Source: SURF-21 sp964510515 (GTDB lineage Bacteria > Actinomycetota > Geothermincolia > Geothermincolales > RBG-13-55-18). Taken from it: a stretch of DNA of 59,141 bases. The notes below the pieces were generated by a model. The model saw only the letters and a program-made list of their open reading frames with translations. It had not been told where the DNA came from and did no database searches. How positions within the stretch are numbered: the first letter of the stretch is position 1; each line of letters starts with the position of its first letter. This document shows, piece after piece, positions 25,701 through 34,129 of this stretch. The DNA lies in NCBI GenBank assembly GCA_964510515.1, contig CAZEAU010000016.1, positions 1 to 59,141 of the forward strand, read 5' to 3'. A program made the translations under genes and the position numbers.

Positions 25701-27158
25701 GAGATAAACAAGCTCATCGCGAGCCGCGAGTGGGACCGCCTGGCGGGGATGGGCGACGTGGCGGTGGAATCGCTCATCGAGGTCCTCAAGACCGGCGACG
25801 GGGAGACCCGCCTCAAGGCCGCCTGGGCCTTGGGAGAGATCGGAGACGCGAGAGGCGTGGAGGTGCTGGCCATGGCCCTGGAGGACCCGGAGGCCACGGT
25901 TCGCGGCAAAGCCGCCTGGGCCCTGGGGCGCCTCGGAGGCGAGATGGCCATCGATTCCCTGGTGAGCGCCCTGGAGGATGATGACGCCTCGGTGCGCGAA
26001 GCGGTGACGGCGGCCCTCGAGGGTTTGGGCTGGGAGCCCGCTCCCGAGGAAGTCGTCGAGGTGCCCGAGGAGGAGGTCGTCACTGCCCCCGCCCCCGAGG
26101 AGGAAGTGGTCGAAGCCCCCGTCCCCGAGGAAGTCGTCGAGGTGTCCGAAGCGGAGCCCGTTCCTGAGGAGGAAGTGGTCGCCACTGCCCCCGCCCCCGA
26201 GGAGGAAGTGGTCGAAGTCCCCGCTTCCGAGGAAGTGGTCGAAGAGCCCGAAGCGGAGCCCGTCCCCGAAGAAGAGGTCGCCCCTGCCCCCGCTCCCGAG
26301 GAGGAAGCGGTCGAGGTGCCCGAAGCGGAGCCCGTCCCCGAAGAAGAGGTCGCCCCTGCCCCCGCTCCCGAGGAGGAAGCGGTCGAGGTGCCCGAGGAGG
26401 AGGAGGTCGTCGCGGCTCCAGCCCCCGAGGAGGAAGTGGTCGAAGAGCCCGAAGCGGAGCCCGCTCCCGAAGAGGAGGTCGCCCCTGCCCCCGCTCCCGA
26501 GGAAGTCGCCGAGGTGCCCGAAGCAGCGGCGCCTGTTCCCGAGGAGGAGCCGGTGGCGGTGGGTGCGGCACGGGAAGAGCCCGCCGCGCCCGTTCTTGCC
26601 GCGGGGGCGGAGGCCATACGCAGGATGATTGAAGAGAGGCAGTGGGACAGGATCGCGGAGATGGGCGCTCCGGCCGTGGATGAACTCACCCTGGCCGTGA
26701 AGGGCGCGGAGGGCGAAGTCCGCAAGCAGGCGGTGGCGGTGCTGGGCATAATCGCCGACGGAAGAGCCGTCGATGCGCTCGCCGCTGCCCTGGATGACGG
26801 CAACGATGAGGTGAGAAGGAAGGCGGTCTGGGCGCTGGGGAGGATAAAAGGCGAGAGCGCCATGGCGTCGCTGCGCGCCGCCCTCTCCGCCCGGCACAGC
26901 GACGTGCGGGCGAAGGCCGCCTCTACGCTGACCGGCCTGGGGTGGAAACCGGCGGGCGGCGAAGAGGAGACGGTCTTTTTCATCGCCTCCGGCAAATGGG
27001 ATAAACTCGCCGCGATGGGGGAGGCCGCCGAGGGCCCCCTTGCCGCCATGGCCGACGACGCCGACGCGCAGGTGCGCGAGGAAGTGCAGTGGCTGCTGGA
27101 CGAGATCAAGAGCGCGCGCGAGCTGAGCGACCTTTTCGAGAGTGTCGAGCAGGAATGA
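22761..27158 (+). CDS. Very large HEAT-repeat (PBS-lyase HEAT-like) scaffold protein
   Basis: A 1,465-residue protein made almost entirely of about 31-residue HEAT-like repeats (pattern VRRGAAWALGVIGDARAVEPLI...L.DED). The repeats fall in blocks at residues about 15-490, 565-735, 825-1090 and 1285-1460. The blocks are separated by acidic linkers; the longest (about 1093-1280) is nearly pure Pro/Glu/Val/Ala (EEVVEVPEEEVV type). Most blocks end with a degenerate unit containing LGWKP or LGWTP followed by an REW-type segment. There is no signal peptide, so it is likely cytoplasmic. Such superhelices bind proteins or phycobilin-like ligands; partner unknown. The start is GTG with GGAGAGGAGAAC upstream. 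A smaller HEAT protein is encoded at 47101. Confidence 0.85.
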   Translation: MRAFRLQRSRFIKPNIEKMEAKKDVNGLIQVLSSDDVNLRINAALALGKLKRGRAVAPLIESLRDEDEDVRWGAAWALGEIGKTAARPLIQVLNDEDADVRWKAAWSLEKIGKPVVETLIHALKAESGEAKAKVALVLGAIGDVRAVRALMQALRDEGEDVRWGAAWSLEKIGGAAAKSLVKSLTDDNAEIRRDAALALGVIRDESALEPLLVALRDEDAEVRRDAAAALIAIGDKKAISSLKRMLKDGSEDVRRRAAMVLGSLGWKPDDEADKVQFYIANREWEEVVALGRECAHPLLRALKEESWEVRRQVAMAIKARGAPMLEVIAAALEDEDEDVRREAALVLKELADEANLETLLAAMNNRDWYVRRSVALALGEMGSEKTVGPLIAALEDEDEDVRRVAAWALGGMGEMAVDPLLEALEGDSAGMRRGAAWALGVIADARACEKLLDVLKDEDADLRRGAAWALAQMGEEVRPTLEAALVDEEVRDEVVELLARMDERLEAEPAPAKEWVEEPPARERGREEAPLPTMEEEKETPFALPVISGGPSWISGAEEEPGKAAALVAARDWDRVIEMGDEATGSLTAALDDPDEEVRAGAAWALGVIGNVRAVDPLILRLGDADRDVRVKAADALKKLGEAGVSPLIDILGSRDPELRKEAARVLGDIKDIRAIAPLIQALKDEDEKVRGRVANALEKIGDPAMESLQAARHDEDPGVRRLASSILARLSWKPPEEEPALPEIPVCEAGEVAEPAPAAPGVPQEWMEEEPALPEIPVREAGEVAEPAPAAPAAPWEWMEELPPLPEIPVLEVEAPAGAPAAAAQPAAEVRARQLILEGEWEQVVALGGEALDAIVAALGDDAADVRRGAAWSLGVIRDRSATSHLVVALVDADTSVRRSAAWALGVIGDAEATQALTASLFDSDPEMRRKTAWALGEIADERAIEPLVEALEDEDEDVRRVSLLVLEKLGWTPPDEAEEINKLIASREWDRLAGMGDVAVESLIEVLKTGDGETRLKAAWALGEIGDARGVEVLAMALEDPEATVRGKAAWALGRLGGEMAIDSLVSALEDDDASVREAVTAALEGLGWEPAPEEVVEVPEEEVVTAPAPEEEVVEAPVPEEVVEVSEAEPVPEEEVVATAPAPEEEVVEVPASEEVVEEPEAEPVPEEEVAPAPAPEEEAVEVPEAEPVPEEEVAPAPAPEEEAVEVPEEEEVVAAPAPEEEVVEEPEAEPAPEEEVAPAPAPEEVAEVPEAAAPVPEEEPVAVGAAREEPAAPVLAAGAEAIRRMIEERQWDRIAEMGAPAVDELTLAVKGAEGEVRKQAVAVLGIIADGRAVDALAAALDDGNDEVRRKAVWALGRIKGESAMASLRAALSARHSDVRAKAASTLTGLGWKPAGGEEETVFFIASGKWDKLAAMGEAAEGPLAAMADDADAQVREEVQWLLDEIKSARELSDLFESVEQE
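24972..25210 (+). repeat. 96-bp in-frame tandem repeat within the HEAT gene
   Basis: CTTCCCGAGATCCCGGTG recurs at 24984, 25080 and 25176, an exact 96-bp (32-codon) period. The units encode a Pro/Glu-rich linker (LPEIPV, AGEVAEPAPAAP). The third unit diverges after about 30 bp. Confidence 0.8.
26247..26390 (+). repeat. 72-bp exact tandem duplication in the acidic linker
   Basis: The unit at 26247-26318 is repeated exactly at 26319-26390 (24 codons). Neighbouring sequence holds further imperfect copies of the same GAGGAAGTGGTCGAAG-type core, so the linker is expanding by slippage or recombination. Confidence 0.85.
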
Positions 27159-27200
27159 CCGCCGCCCCGTCTTGACCGCCCGGCAGAGATGAACAGCCGC

Positions 27201-27238
27201 GCCTCCGACATGGTGTGCCGAGACGCCGTGCCGGAGGC
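27201..27238 (+). terminator. hairpin after the HEAT-repeat gene
   Basis: GCCTCCG (27201-27207) pairs with CGGAGGC (27232-27238), enclosing a weaker inner pairing, about 43 bases after the stop. No T-run follows. Confidence 0.4.
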
Positions 27239-27534
27239 GTGCTGGCCTTAAGCGGCAGGGAGGCCCAGCGGCGTCCCCCTGCCGCATGGGTGAGGGTCGT
27301 CCCGGGCCGTCGGCGAAGGATCCTCGCTTTGCCTGCATGGAGAAAGGGGGTCCCGCAACAGCCTCGGCTTGCCTGTCCCGCGGGGGGGACGGGGAAGGAA
27401 TAGGCGGCGAAAGGTCAAATGACTATATGAGGTCTTGTCGTCTTTGATGGCCGGAGTGCGCTTTGGGCTGTTCTTTTCGTGTTTAAGGAGAACGCGCAGG
27501 GGCCGGCGGGCATGACGGGAGGGAAGGATTGAGC
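27239..27534. other. intergenic, about 296 bp
   Basis: Nothing coding is supported. AT-richer sequence at 27410-27485 probably holds the promoter of the histidine kinase gene, but I see no consensus boxes. Confidence 0.35.
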
Positions 27535-30500
27535 ATGGACCTGAAGAACGCGGTGGACCTCTACCGGGATGTCCTGCAGCGCTATTCACGGGGCTTCTCC
27601 CTGGAGGAGGTGCTGGGAAGCGTTGCTGGGGCGCTGGGGGGCAGGTGCGCGGTGCTCTTCGTGCGCAAGGAGTTGTCCTCCCTGCTCGAACCCCGCCTGG
27701 CCTGGAACCTGGACGAGGCAGAAAGGGATCAGGTGATGGAGCGCCTGCTTCCCCTGGATTGGGTGGCGCGCCAGCCGGCACGCCGCTACGCCGTTCTGGA
27801 TAAAGCCGGGCTGGCCGAACTCGGGCTCGAGGAAATATGCAGCGAGACCTCAGATGTGGTGGTCATGTTCCCGATAAGGATACACGCGCACCTGCGCGCC
27901 GCCCTGCTGGCGGCGCTGCCCGAGGGGGCATCCCTTCCCGACCAGCAGTCCTACCGGACGGCCGCGGTGGGGGCGGTGCTGGAGAAGATGGTCGAGCTCT
28001 TCTCCTCGGAGAAGAGGGCGGACGGCGAGGAGGAGGGCGGGGAGACCCCGACGGTCGAGTTGGGCATACTCTCCAGCTATCTCATAGGCAAGGCGGACCA
28101 CGTCCGCGCCGCCTCCCTCAGCCTAGACCTGCTCATCAAGCTGTTGAACATGGACGGCGGAACGGTGCATCGCATCGGCGGGCCGCCGGGCGAGCAGCAT
28201 GCCGCCCTGGTGGCGTCGCGGGGCTGGGGGGGCATGCCGGAGATTGTCGAGCACCTCTTCGAGAACGGGCTCATCGAGCTGCTGCAGACCATGCGCCGCT
28301 CCCGGGAGGGAGAGGTCAGCCTCGACGCCGGACGCATCGCCGAATACTTCCCCGGGGTGAAGCCGTATTTCCACGCCAACCAGGTGAAGTCCTTTCTGCT
28401 CACCCCCATTTTCCAGGATGAGAGGCTGGTGGGCCTGCTGACGCTCTTCGGCAAGGCCTATGCGGCCATGGAGCCGCAGGACATGGAATTGCTGGTGCAG
28501 CTCTCCTGCCGCCTGGGCTCCCTTTTCTCGGGGGAGGTGGCGGGGAGGGCCGCTACGCGAGGGCGGGCGGCGGAGTGGGACCTGCCCTCCCTGCTCAAGG
28601 ACCTGGCGGCCATCAGCGACGGTGCGCTGGGCATGGAGGACTTCCTCTCCACCGCCCTGCGGGTGGTGGCGGCCGAGGTCGGCGCGGTGATGGCATTCGC
28701 CTATGCCGGGGAAGCCGCCCGCGCGGAGAGGAGCTTTTTGTGGTACGCCGACTCCATCTATGGCGGGGAGAGCATTTTCAAGCGTACGCCGGGGCTGGAG
28801 CGCATGGCCTCGCGCCTGCAGCGCATGGCCGTGGTCAGGCCGGAGAACCAGGCCATGCAGGAGCTGCCCGCGGGTGGGCAGGCCGCGGAGGAAGGCCTGG
28901 TGACCCTGCTGGTGCCGGCGCGGGAGAGCGGGATGTTCCTGCTCGTCGGGCTCTACCTCCCCGCACATAGGAAGCTGACCAGGGCGGTGATAAGTTCGCT
29001 GCCGCCGCTGGCGGCGGTGCTGCTCGCCCTCGCCAGGGGCCGGAGGGAGAGGACGCTGGCCGAGGACTACCGGCGTTCCCTGGAGATACTGACCGAGATC
29101 GAAGGTGACCTGGCGGCATGCGGGGACCCGCGCCGCGCCTTGCGCATCCTGGCCAGGGGGGGCAGGCGCCTGCTGGACTGCGACCGCACGGCCATCCTGG
29201 TCATGGACGAGAGCGCGGGCACTTTCGAAGGGGTGGTTGAGACCGCGGAGGGAGAGGAGCCCGGCGACCTTAATGCGTTTGCGGGCCGCGAGATAGCGGC
29301 GGTGCTGGAGAAAGGCCGCACCCTTTACGGCGCGCAGTCCGAAGGCGGCGGGGAGGGCGCTGCCGGGGAGGGGGCCCGCTCCTTCATCGCCGTGCCCCTG
29401 ATCGGGAGGAGGGGCAGGCTGGGCGTGCTCACCTTCGAGAGGAGGGGCGCGGGGGCGCCCTTCGGGGAGTTCCACCGCCACCTCTCCCATTTCGTCGCCG
29501 GGCAGGCTGCTGCGGTGCTCGACGCCTACAGGGAAGGGACCAGGCTGGAGAGCGCGGCGGACGAGAACCGCATCCTGCTGCGCATATCGCGGCGTCTCTC
29601 CTCCGCCCAGACCCTGGAGGAGATATGCGGCGCGCTGTACCGGGAGCTGGACGAGACCGTCGGGGCCGACCTGTTGTTGCTCTCGGTCTTCGGCAAGCCG
29701 GGGATCAGGCGCCTGGCATGGCTCAAGGGGGAGAGTGACGATGTCGCCGCGTACGATGAACTTCTGCAGGCCGACGGCCCCTTGATGGTGGCGCTCTCGC
29801 ATACGGGAAAGCTGATCCGCAACAACCTCAACACCTTCATGCGCGGCCCCGGGGAGGACGAGCTGGCGCTGAAGGGCATCCGCTCCTATATGGCGGTGGC
29901 CCTGCGGGGGGAGGATATGAAGGGCGTAATGGTGGTGGGAAATTGCCGCGGGGGAGCCTTCGACGAGCGCGAGGCCACGCTGCTGGAGAGGAGCGCCGAC
30001 ATGCTGAGCTTCCAGCTCCCCGCGCCGCTGCGCTACGATGCGCAGCAGGGACGCATCCGCCTCCTGGAGGAGATGTGCCGCTCCGGCGAGGAGAAGGTGC
30101 GCGCCAAGACCGACCTCATCAACATGGCCTCGCACGAGATCCGCCATCCCCTCACCCTGATCATGGGCTTCTCGGAGGTGCTCCGGGACTACGGCGATTC
30201 CCTGGACGTGGGGGAGAGCCGCGAGGTGGCCGACAAGCTGACCAAGGCGGCGGACAGGCTGCGGCGCAGCGTGGTCAACATGATGGAGGTGTCGCACCTG
30301 GAGTCGGGCAAGCTTGCCCTCGAGGTGCAGGAGGTGGACCTGGAAACCCTGCTCGGCAGCCTGGTGGAGGAACTGCGGGCACGTTCCGTGGACCACGATA
30401 TCGAGGTGGAGATCGAACCCGCCGCGCGGGCGCTTTTCGCCGACCGGGACAAGCTGGAGATCATACTCTTCAACCTCCTGGACAACGCGGTCAAGTACTC

Positions 30501-30825
30501 GCCGCCGGGGGAGAGAATAGCGGTATTCGCCCGCCGCGAGGGCGGGGAGGCCGTGCTGGGCGTGAGGGACCGGGGACAGGGGATCAGCGAGGAATGTGCG
30601 GGCCTCATCTTCCAGCCCTTCCGCAAGGGCGAGGGACAGGAAACCGGCCCCATCAAGGGCATGGGCCTGGGGCTCTATATCGTCAACCGCCTGGTGGAGG
30701 CCCACGGCGGCCGCATCGAAGTGCGCAGCGAACACGGCAGGGGCTCGACCTTTATCGCGCGTATACCGCAGCCCGGCGGGGGACCGGAGGCGGCGCCCCG
30801 CGGCGTCGATGCCCTGCGCGTATGA
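27535..30825 (+). CDS. Large multi-GAF sensor histidine kinase
   Basis: A 1,096-residue kinase. The N-terminal 850 residues appear to be several GAF-type sensory modules in series (repeated patterns such as FLLTPIFQDERLVGLLTLFG and SFIAVPLIGRRGRLGVLTFE). HisKA is at about 860-925 with phosphoacceptor His in MASHEIRHPLTLIMGF. HATPase_c is at about 960-1085, with N box LFNLLDNAVKYSPPGE, G1 VRDRGQGIS and G2 GMGLGLYIVNRLVEAHGG. There are no membrane segments, so it senses a cytoplasmic cue. No response regulator is adjacent, so it is an orphan. ATG 27535 with AAGGA six bases before it is preferred; TTG 27529 is an alternative. Confidence 0.87.
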   Translation: MDLKNAVDLYRDVLQRYSRGFSLEEVLGSVAGALGGRCAVLFVRKELSSLLEPRLAWNLDEAERDQVMERLLPLDWVARQPARRYAVLDKAGLAELGLEEICSETSDVVVMFPIRIHAHLRAALLAALPEGASLPDQQSYRTAAVGAVLEKMVELFSSEKRADGEEEGGETPTVELGILSSYLIGKADHVRAASLSLDLLIKLLNMDGGTVHRIGGPPGEQHAALVASRGWGGMPEIVEHLFENGLIELLQTMRRSREGEVSLDAGRIAEYFPGVKPYFHANQVKSFLLTPIFQDERLVGLLTLFGKAYAAMEPQDMELLVQLSCRLGSLFSGEVAGRAATRGRAAEWDLPSLLKDLAAISDGALGMEDFLSTALRVVAAEVGAVMAFAYAGEAARAERSFLWYADSIYGGESIFKRTPGLERMASRLQRMAVVRPENQAMQELPAGGQAAEEGLVTLLVPARESGMFLLVGLYLPAHRKLTRAVISSLPPLAAVLLALARGRRERTLAEDYRRSLEILTEIEGDLAACGDPRRALRILARGGRRLLDCDRTAILVMDESAGTFEGVVETAEGEEPGDLNAFAGREIAAVLEKGRTLYGAQSEGGGEGAAGEGARSFIAVPLIGRRGRLGVLTFERRGAGAPFGEFHRHLSHFVAGQAAAVLDAYREGTRLESAADENRILLRISRRLSSAQTLEEICGALYRELDETVGADLLLLSVFGKPGIRRLAWLKGESDDVAAYDELLQADGPLMVALSHTGKLIRNNLNTFMRGPGEDELALKGIRSYMAVALRGEDMKGVMVVGNCRGGAFDEREATLLERSADMLSFQLPAPLRYDAQQGRIRLLEEMCRSGEEKVRAKTDLINMASHEIRHPLTLIMGFSEVLRDYGDSLDVGESREVADKLTKAADRLRRSVVNMMEVSHLESGKLALEVQEVDLETLLGSLVEELRARSVDHDIEVEIEPAARALFADRDKLEIILFNLLDNAVKYSPPGERIAVFARREGGEAVLGVRDRGQGISEECAGLIFQPFRKGEGQETGPIKGMGLGLYIVNRLVEAHGGRIEVRSEHGRGSTFIARIPQPGGGPEAAPRGVDALRV

Positions 30826-30907
30826 TGCGGCGGAGGCGGTTCTCGCCAGGGCTTCCTCCCCGGGTTAGAACAAACCTGGGAAGCCCGCGAGCCGGGGAGA
30901 TGTGGAT

Positions 30908-31804
30908 GTGAGAATCGCCTACACCAGCGACCTTCATATCGACATGTCGCAGCGCAACCGGGAGCTCATCCCCTACCTGGAGGAAGTCCTCAAAATAATC
31001 GACCCCGACGTCTTCGTCATCGCCGGGGACGTGAGCCCGGAACTGGACGACCTCGAGTATGTGCTGGAGTATTTCTCCAGGCTGCCGTGCGCCAAGCTCT
31101 ACGTGCCGGGGAACCATGATATATGGGTGTCCTCGGAGGAGATGCAGGAAGAGGGGCATGACTCCTACGAAAAATACTACTTCTACCTCCCCGATGCCTG
31201 CCGCCGCAACCGCTTCATCCCCCTGTGGATGGAGCCGGTGGTGCTCGCGGGGGTGGGTTTCGTGGGCAGCATCGGGTGGTACGACCATGCCGGACCCGGC
31301 CCGGCGTCGGCGCCTCCGCCGCGCGCTCACCGCTACCTTCTGGACAGCAGCTGGAACGATATGCGCTGGGCGTGCTGGAGCGATATCTCCATGATGATGG
31401 AGGGGGCCCTGGGCCCGGTGCGCAGGCCGGACGCAGAGGTGGCGCGGGAGTTCAACCTGCGCCTGGACCAGGATATCGAGGGTTTTGAGCGCGACCCCGG
31501 GGTGAGCGAGATAGTGGTGGTGACCCATTACCCGCCTTTCGCCGAGATGTCGGTGGAGGGGGTTCCCTTCCCCGGCTCTCGCGACACCGCCGGCATACTC
31601 TTCGCTCACGACCTGGTGACCACGTCCATCTCCGGACACGTTCACGACAAGAGGGACCTGCTGGTGCGGGACATCCGGGCCGTGCGCTGCCCGGTTGGGT
31701 ACCTGAGCCGGGAGGGAAGGAAATACCAGGAGATCGTGAAGGACTGCCTGGAGGTCATCCACCTCATAGACCGCGAGGATTTTCTGCCCGGCGGCGGGGG
31801 GTGA
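30908..31804 (+). CDS. Calcineurin-like metallophosphoesterase
   Basis: A 298-residue protein with the complete metal-binding set: TSDLHID (residues 6-12), VIAGDVSPELDD near 38, VPGNHDIW near 66, VVVTHYPPF near 200 and SISGHVHDK near 240. Such enzymes cleave phosphoesters using two metals; the substrate is unknown. GTG at 30908 is chosen because GGGGAGA lies eight bases upstream; GTG at 30902 would be too close. It follows the histidine kinase gene by 82 bases on the same strand and could be its output partner. Confidence 0.83.
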   Translation: MRIAYTSDLHIDMSQRNRELIPYLEEVLKIIDPDVFVIAGDVSPELDDLEYVLEYFSRLPCAKLYVPGNHDIWVSSEEMQEEGHDSYEKYYFYLPDACRRNRFIPLWMEPVVLAGVGFVGSIGWYDHAGPGPASAPPPRAHRYLLDSSWNDMRWACWSDISMMMEGALGPVRRPDAEVAREFNLRLDQDIEGFERDPGVSEIVVVTHYPPFAEMSVEGVPFPGSRDTAGILFAHDLVTTSISGHVHDKRDLLVRDIRAVRCPVGYLSREGRKYQEIVKDCLEVIHLIDREDFLPGGGG

Positions 31805-31893
31805 AGCGCCCCGCGGCGGAGCTCCCGGCCGCCGGGCAGGCGGGAGGCGCAACAGGGGAGCGGGCGTGGCACGCCTCCCCCGGCCGCACGGCC

Positions 31894-32235
31894 TCAGCTG
31901 CCGCTGGCGGGGACGACGCAGATGAAGCGCAGCGGCTGCGCGCCGGGGTTCCTTATCTGGTGCAGTTCCTGCGCGGGGACGAAGGCCGCGGTGCCCGGCC
32001 CCGTGGCCGTGCCCCCGCCTTCTGCCACCAGCTCTCCCTCTCCGGAGAGGAAGAAGATCTCGTGCTCCCAGGGATGGGAATGCAGCGGCGTATGGCCCCC
32101 GGGCGCGACCTCGAAGACGCGCAGGTGAAAATTGAGGGCCCCGTCCTGCGCGGAGATGACCCTGCGTATGGTGACCCCCCGCGTTTCTCCGCCCGGGTCC
32201 TCGGCGGGCACTTCGCTGTAATGCACGATCTTCAT
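31894..32235 (-). CDS. Cupin-domain protein
   Basis: A 113-residue single cupin. Motif 1 is GGHTPLHSHPWEHEIFFLSGEG (first His-x-His and Glu, near residues 46-66) and motif 2 is GPGTAAFVPAQELHQIRNPG (near 75-95). The residues form the usual metal site (His, His, Glu, His). Role unknown; many such proteins are small dioxygenases, isomerases or sensors. ATG 32235 is chosen because TATAAT (32248-32243) ends seven bases before it, suggesting a leaderless mRNA, and no Shine-Dalgarno is present. Confidence 0.82.
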   Translation of the reverse strand: MKIVHYSEVPAEDPGGETRGVTIRRVISAQDGALNFHLRVFEVAPGGHTPLHSHPWEHEIFFLSGEGELVAEGGGTATGPGTAAFVPAQELHQIRNPGAQPLRFICVVPASGS

Positions 32236-32242
32236 GGCCACC

Positions 32243-32248
32243 ATTATA
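32243..32248 (-). promoter_or_regulatory. -10 box giving a leaderless cupin mRNA
   Basis: TATAAT (minus strand) overlaps the stop codon of the upstream membrane-protein gene and lies exactly seven bases before the cupin ATG, so transcription should begin at the start codon. Confidence 0.5.
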
Positions 32249-32825
32249 CCCGAAGGCGGGAGCGGCGCCTCAGGAGCAGGCCTCCGGCCAGGACGCACAG
32301 GGAGGAGGCGAGAAACATGTACAAGCCCGCGTGGGGGAAAGCGGAGATGGAGAGCCGCTCGCGGATGACCGCCTCCGCCAGCGGGCCCACCATGGGGAAG
32401 CTTCTCACCAGCTCCAGCAGGCGCTCGTAGATGCCCAGGAAATCGTAGGCGTCGCCGATGAGGCCGGCGGCGTAGGCGGCGCAGCCGGCGAGCAGCAGCA
32501 GGGAGGCGGCGGCGGCGATGCCCCAGGCGTAGCGGCGCGAGAAGAGCCCCAACAGGCAGAGCGCCGCGACACAGATGAGAGCGGCGGCAAGCCAGGGGTT
32601 GTCCGTCAGCCTGAAGGAATGCACCCCCAGCTCCATCTCGTCGCCGAAAAGGATGCTCCTCCAGCGGAGGTCGACTCGTGCCCAGGGGAGCGCCGCCGCG
32701 GCGGTGACGCAGAGAACGCATGCGCAGGCGACCAGCGCTTCCTCCCATCCCCACCAGGAGAGGAGGCGCGCCCTTCCCCCGGCTTCTCCGTCCTCCCGCC
32801 GCGTATCCGTCGTTTCCTCGCGCAT
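32244..32825 (-). CDS. Four-helix integral membrane protein of unknown function
   Basis: A 193-residue protein with four hydrophobic segments, at residues about 30-50, 78-98, 100-125 and 165-185, joined by short loops; the longest loop follows helix 1 (ILFGDEMELGVHSFRLTDNP). A charged cytoplasmic-like N-terminus and an Arg-rich C-terminus flank them. I do not recognise a family. GGGAGGCGGGGCC precedes ATG, and a TATAAT lies about 50 bases upstream at 32876-32881 (minus strand). The cupin gene follows it. Confidence 0.7.
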   Translation of the reverse strand: MREETTDTRREDGEAGGRARLLSWWGWEEALVACACVLCVTAAAALPWARVDLRWRSILFGDEMELGVHSFRLTDNPWLAAALICVAALCLLGLFSRRYAWGIAAAASLLLLAGCAAYAAGLIGDAYDFLGIYERLLELVRSFPMVGPLAEAVIRERLSISAFPHAGLYMFLASSLCVLAGGLLLRRRSRLRV

Positions 32826-33133
32826 GGCCCCGCCTCCCTCGATCGAAACCGCCTTGCGGCGGAAATATTGAGGTCATTATATATGGTGGAGGGGCGGAGG
32901 CCGAGGGGCGGCCGCGAAGGGGACGGCAAGCGGGGGTGAGAGCGCCTGCCGGGGGGGAGGGCGGCTTCCGCCCACCCGGCGGGCGCGCACAGCGACCTCC
33001 CCGCCCCGTGCCCCCGCCGGTGTTGGCGGGGGTGGGCGAATGCTCTATGCTTATGCTGTCATCGTTATCACCGCGGCCGGGTTCCCGGCATGCCCGGCCG
33101 GCTTCCAGGGGGGAAAGGAAGAGGGCCGTGGCA
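32826..33133. other. intergenic, 308 bp
   Basis: Divergent promoters are expected. TATAAT on the minus strand at 32881-32876 serves the membrane-protein gene; TATGCT near 33048 may serve the MtaA-type gene. Frames that stay open across it are not supported as coding. Confidence 0.4.
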
Positions 33134-34129
33134 GTGAACCTCCTCGACATGGTCATGAGCCGCAGCGGGCGCATGGCGGCGCCGCTCGCGGCCTACCCCG
33201 GGGTCAGGCTGATAGGCCGCCCGGTAAGCGAGGCCCTGCACCATGCCCCCGTGCAGCTGCGCGCCCTGAGGGCCCTGGAGGAGAGGCTGCGCCCCGATAT
33301 CGTCTTTCCCCTTCTCGATCTCACCGTGGAGGCGGAATGCATGGGCCTGGGCGTCGACTTCCACGACCGCCAGCCCCCCAGATTGGCGGAGAAGTGGGGG
33401 CCGAGGCTGGAGCGCCTCTACGAGATGGGCCCGCCCGACCCCGAGGAGGCGGGCCGCATGCCGGTTTTCCTGGAGGTCGCGGAGGGGATGGCGGCGGGCG
33501 GAGGGAGGATGAGCGGCGCCTACGTGACCGCCCCCCTGGCGCTCCTGGCCCAACTGCTGGGCAGCGAGGAATTGCTCGACCGTATAAGGCTCGGCGATGC
33601 GCTCACCGAGCCCCTCGCGTTCGCCACCTCCGTCGTGGGGGAGTACGCCGCCGCCCTCGCGGCCCGGGTGGACGTGGTGGTGGTGGTGGACCCCGCTGCG
33701 GAGGCCCTGCGGGCGGGGGAGTACAGCTCGCTCTACCGCCCCTACGTCAGCGCCCTGGCCGGCATCGTGAGGTCGTCGGGAGCCCTGTGCCTGCTGCACG
33801 TGTGCGGGGACTGCACCCATCTCCTGGAGGAATTGTCCCTCACCGGGGTCGAGGGCATATCCCTGGGCTCGCGCGTGAACTTGGCGCGCGAACTGGGGAA
33901 GATGCCCGCGCATGTCGTGGTGCTGGGCAACATAGACCCCAGGCGGGTCTTGCGGCGCGGCACCCCGGAGGACGTGCGCTGGGAGGTCAGGCGCCTGCTG
34001 CGCCACACCGGCAAGGCGCGCAACTTCGTCCTCTCCACCGGATGCGACGTGCCCGCCGACGCCCCCCTGCGCAACCTGGAGGCGATGATGGAGGAGGCGC
34101 GCTCCTGGAGGCCGCGAGGGATGCTGTGA
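33134..34129 (+). CDS. Uroporphyrinogen decarboxylase / MtaA-type methyltransferase family protein
   Basis: A 331-residue TIM-barrel protein of the URO-D superfamily: PLLDLTVEAECMGLGVDFHD near residues 60-80, an Ala-rich middle, LLHVCGDCTHLLEEL near 219-233, GVEGISLGSRVNLA, VVLGNIDPRRVLRRG and LSTGCDVPADAPLRNL near the C-terminus. The His-x-Cys and late Cys are the zinc ligands of MtaA/CmuA-type corrinoid methyltransferases, so transfer of a methyl group is more likely than porphyrin decarboxylation. GTG 33134 is nine bases after AAGGAAGAGG. No corrinoid protein is adjacent. Confidence 0.8.
   Translation: MNLLDMVMSRSGRMAAPLAAYPGVRLIGRPVSEALHHAPVQLRALRALEERLRPDIVFPLLDLTVEAECMGLGVDFHDRQPPRLAEKWGPRLERLYEMGPPDPEEAGRMPVFLEVAEGMAAGGGRMSGAYVTAPLALLAQLLGSEELLDRIRLGDALTEPLAFATSVVGEYAAALAARVDVVVVVDPAAEALRAGEYSSLYRPYVSALAGIVRSSGALCLLHVCGDCTHLLEELSLTGVEGISLGSRVNLARELGKMPAHVVVLGNIDPRRVLRRGTPEDVRWEVRRLLRHTGKARNFVLSTGCDVPADAPLRNLEAMMEEARSWRPRGML

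Noticed and set aside
22632..27338. A 1,568-codon open frame and a 1,206-codon frame opposite the HEAT-repeat gene
   Set aside because: Both mirror the repeat structure and codon bias of the real plus-strand gene (Ser/Ala-rich or His/Gly/Leu-rich low-complexity protein). They have no ribosome-binding site or domain.
28123..30735. 870-codon open frame opposite the multi-GAF kinase
   Set aside because: It is a GC-bias shadow of the kinase gene; the translation shows no domain while the plus strand has all kinase boxes.
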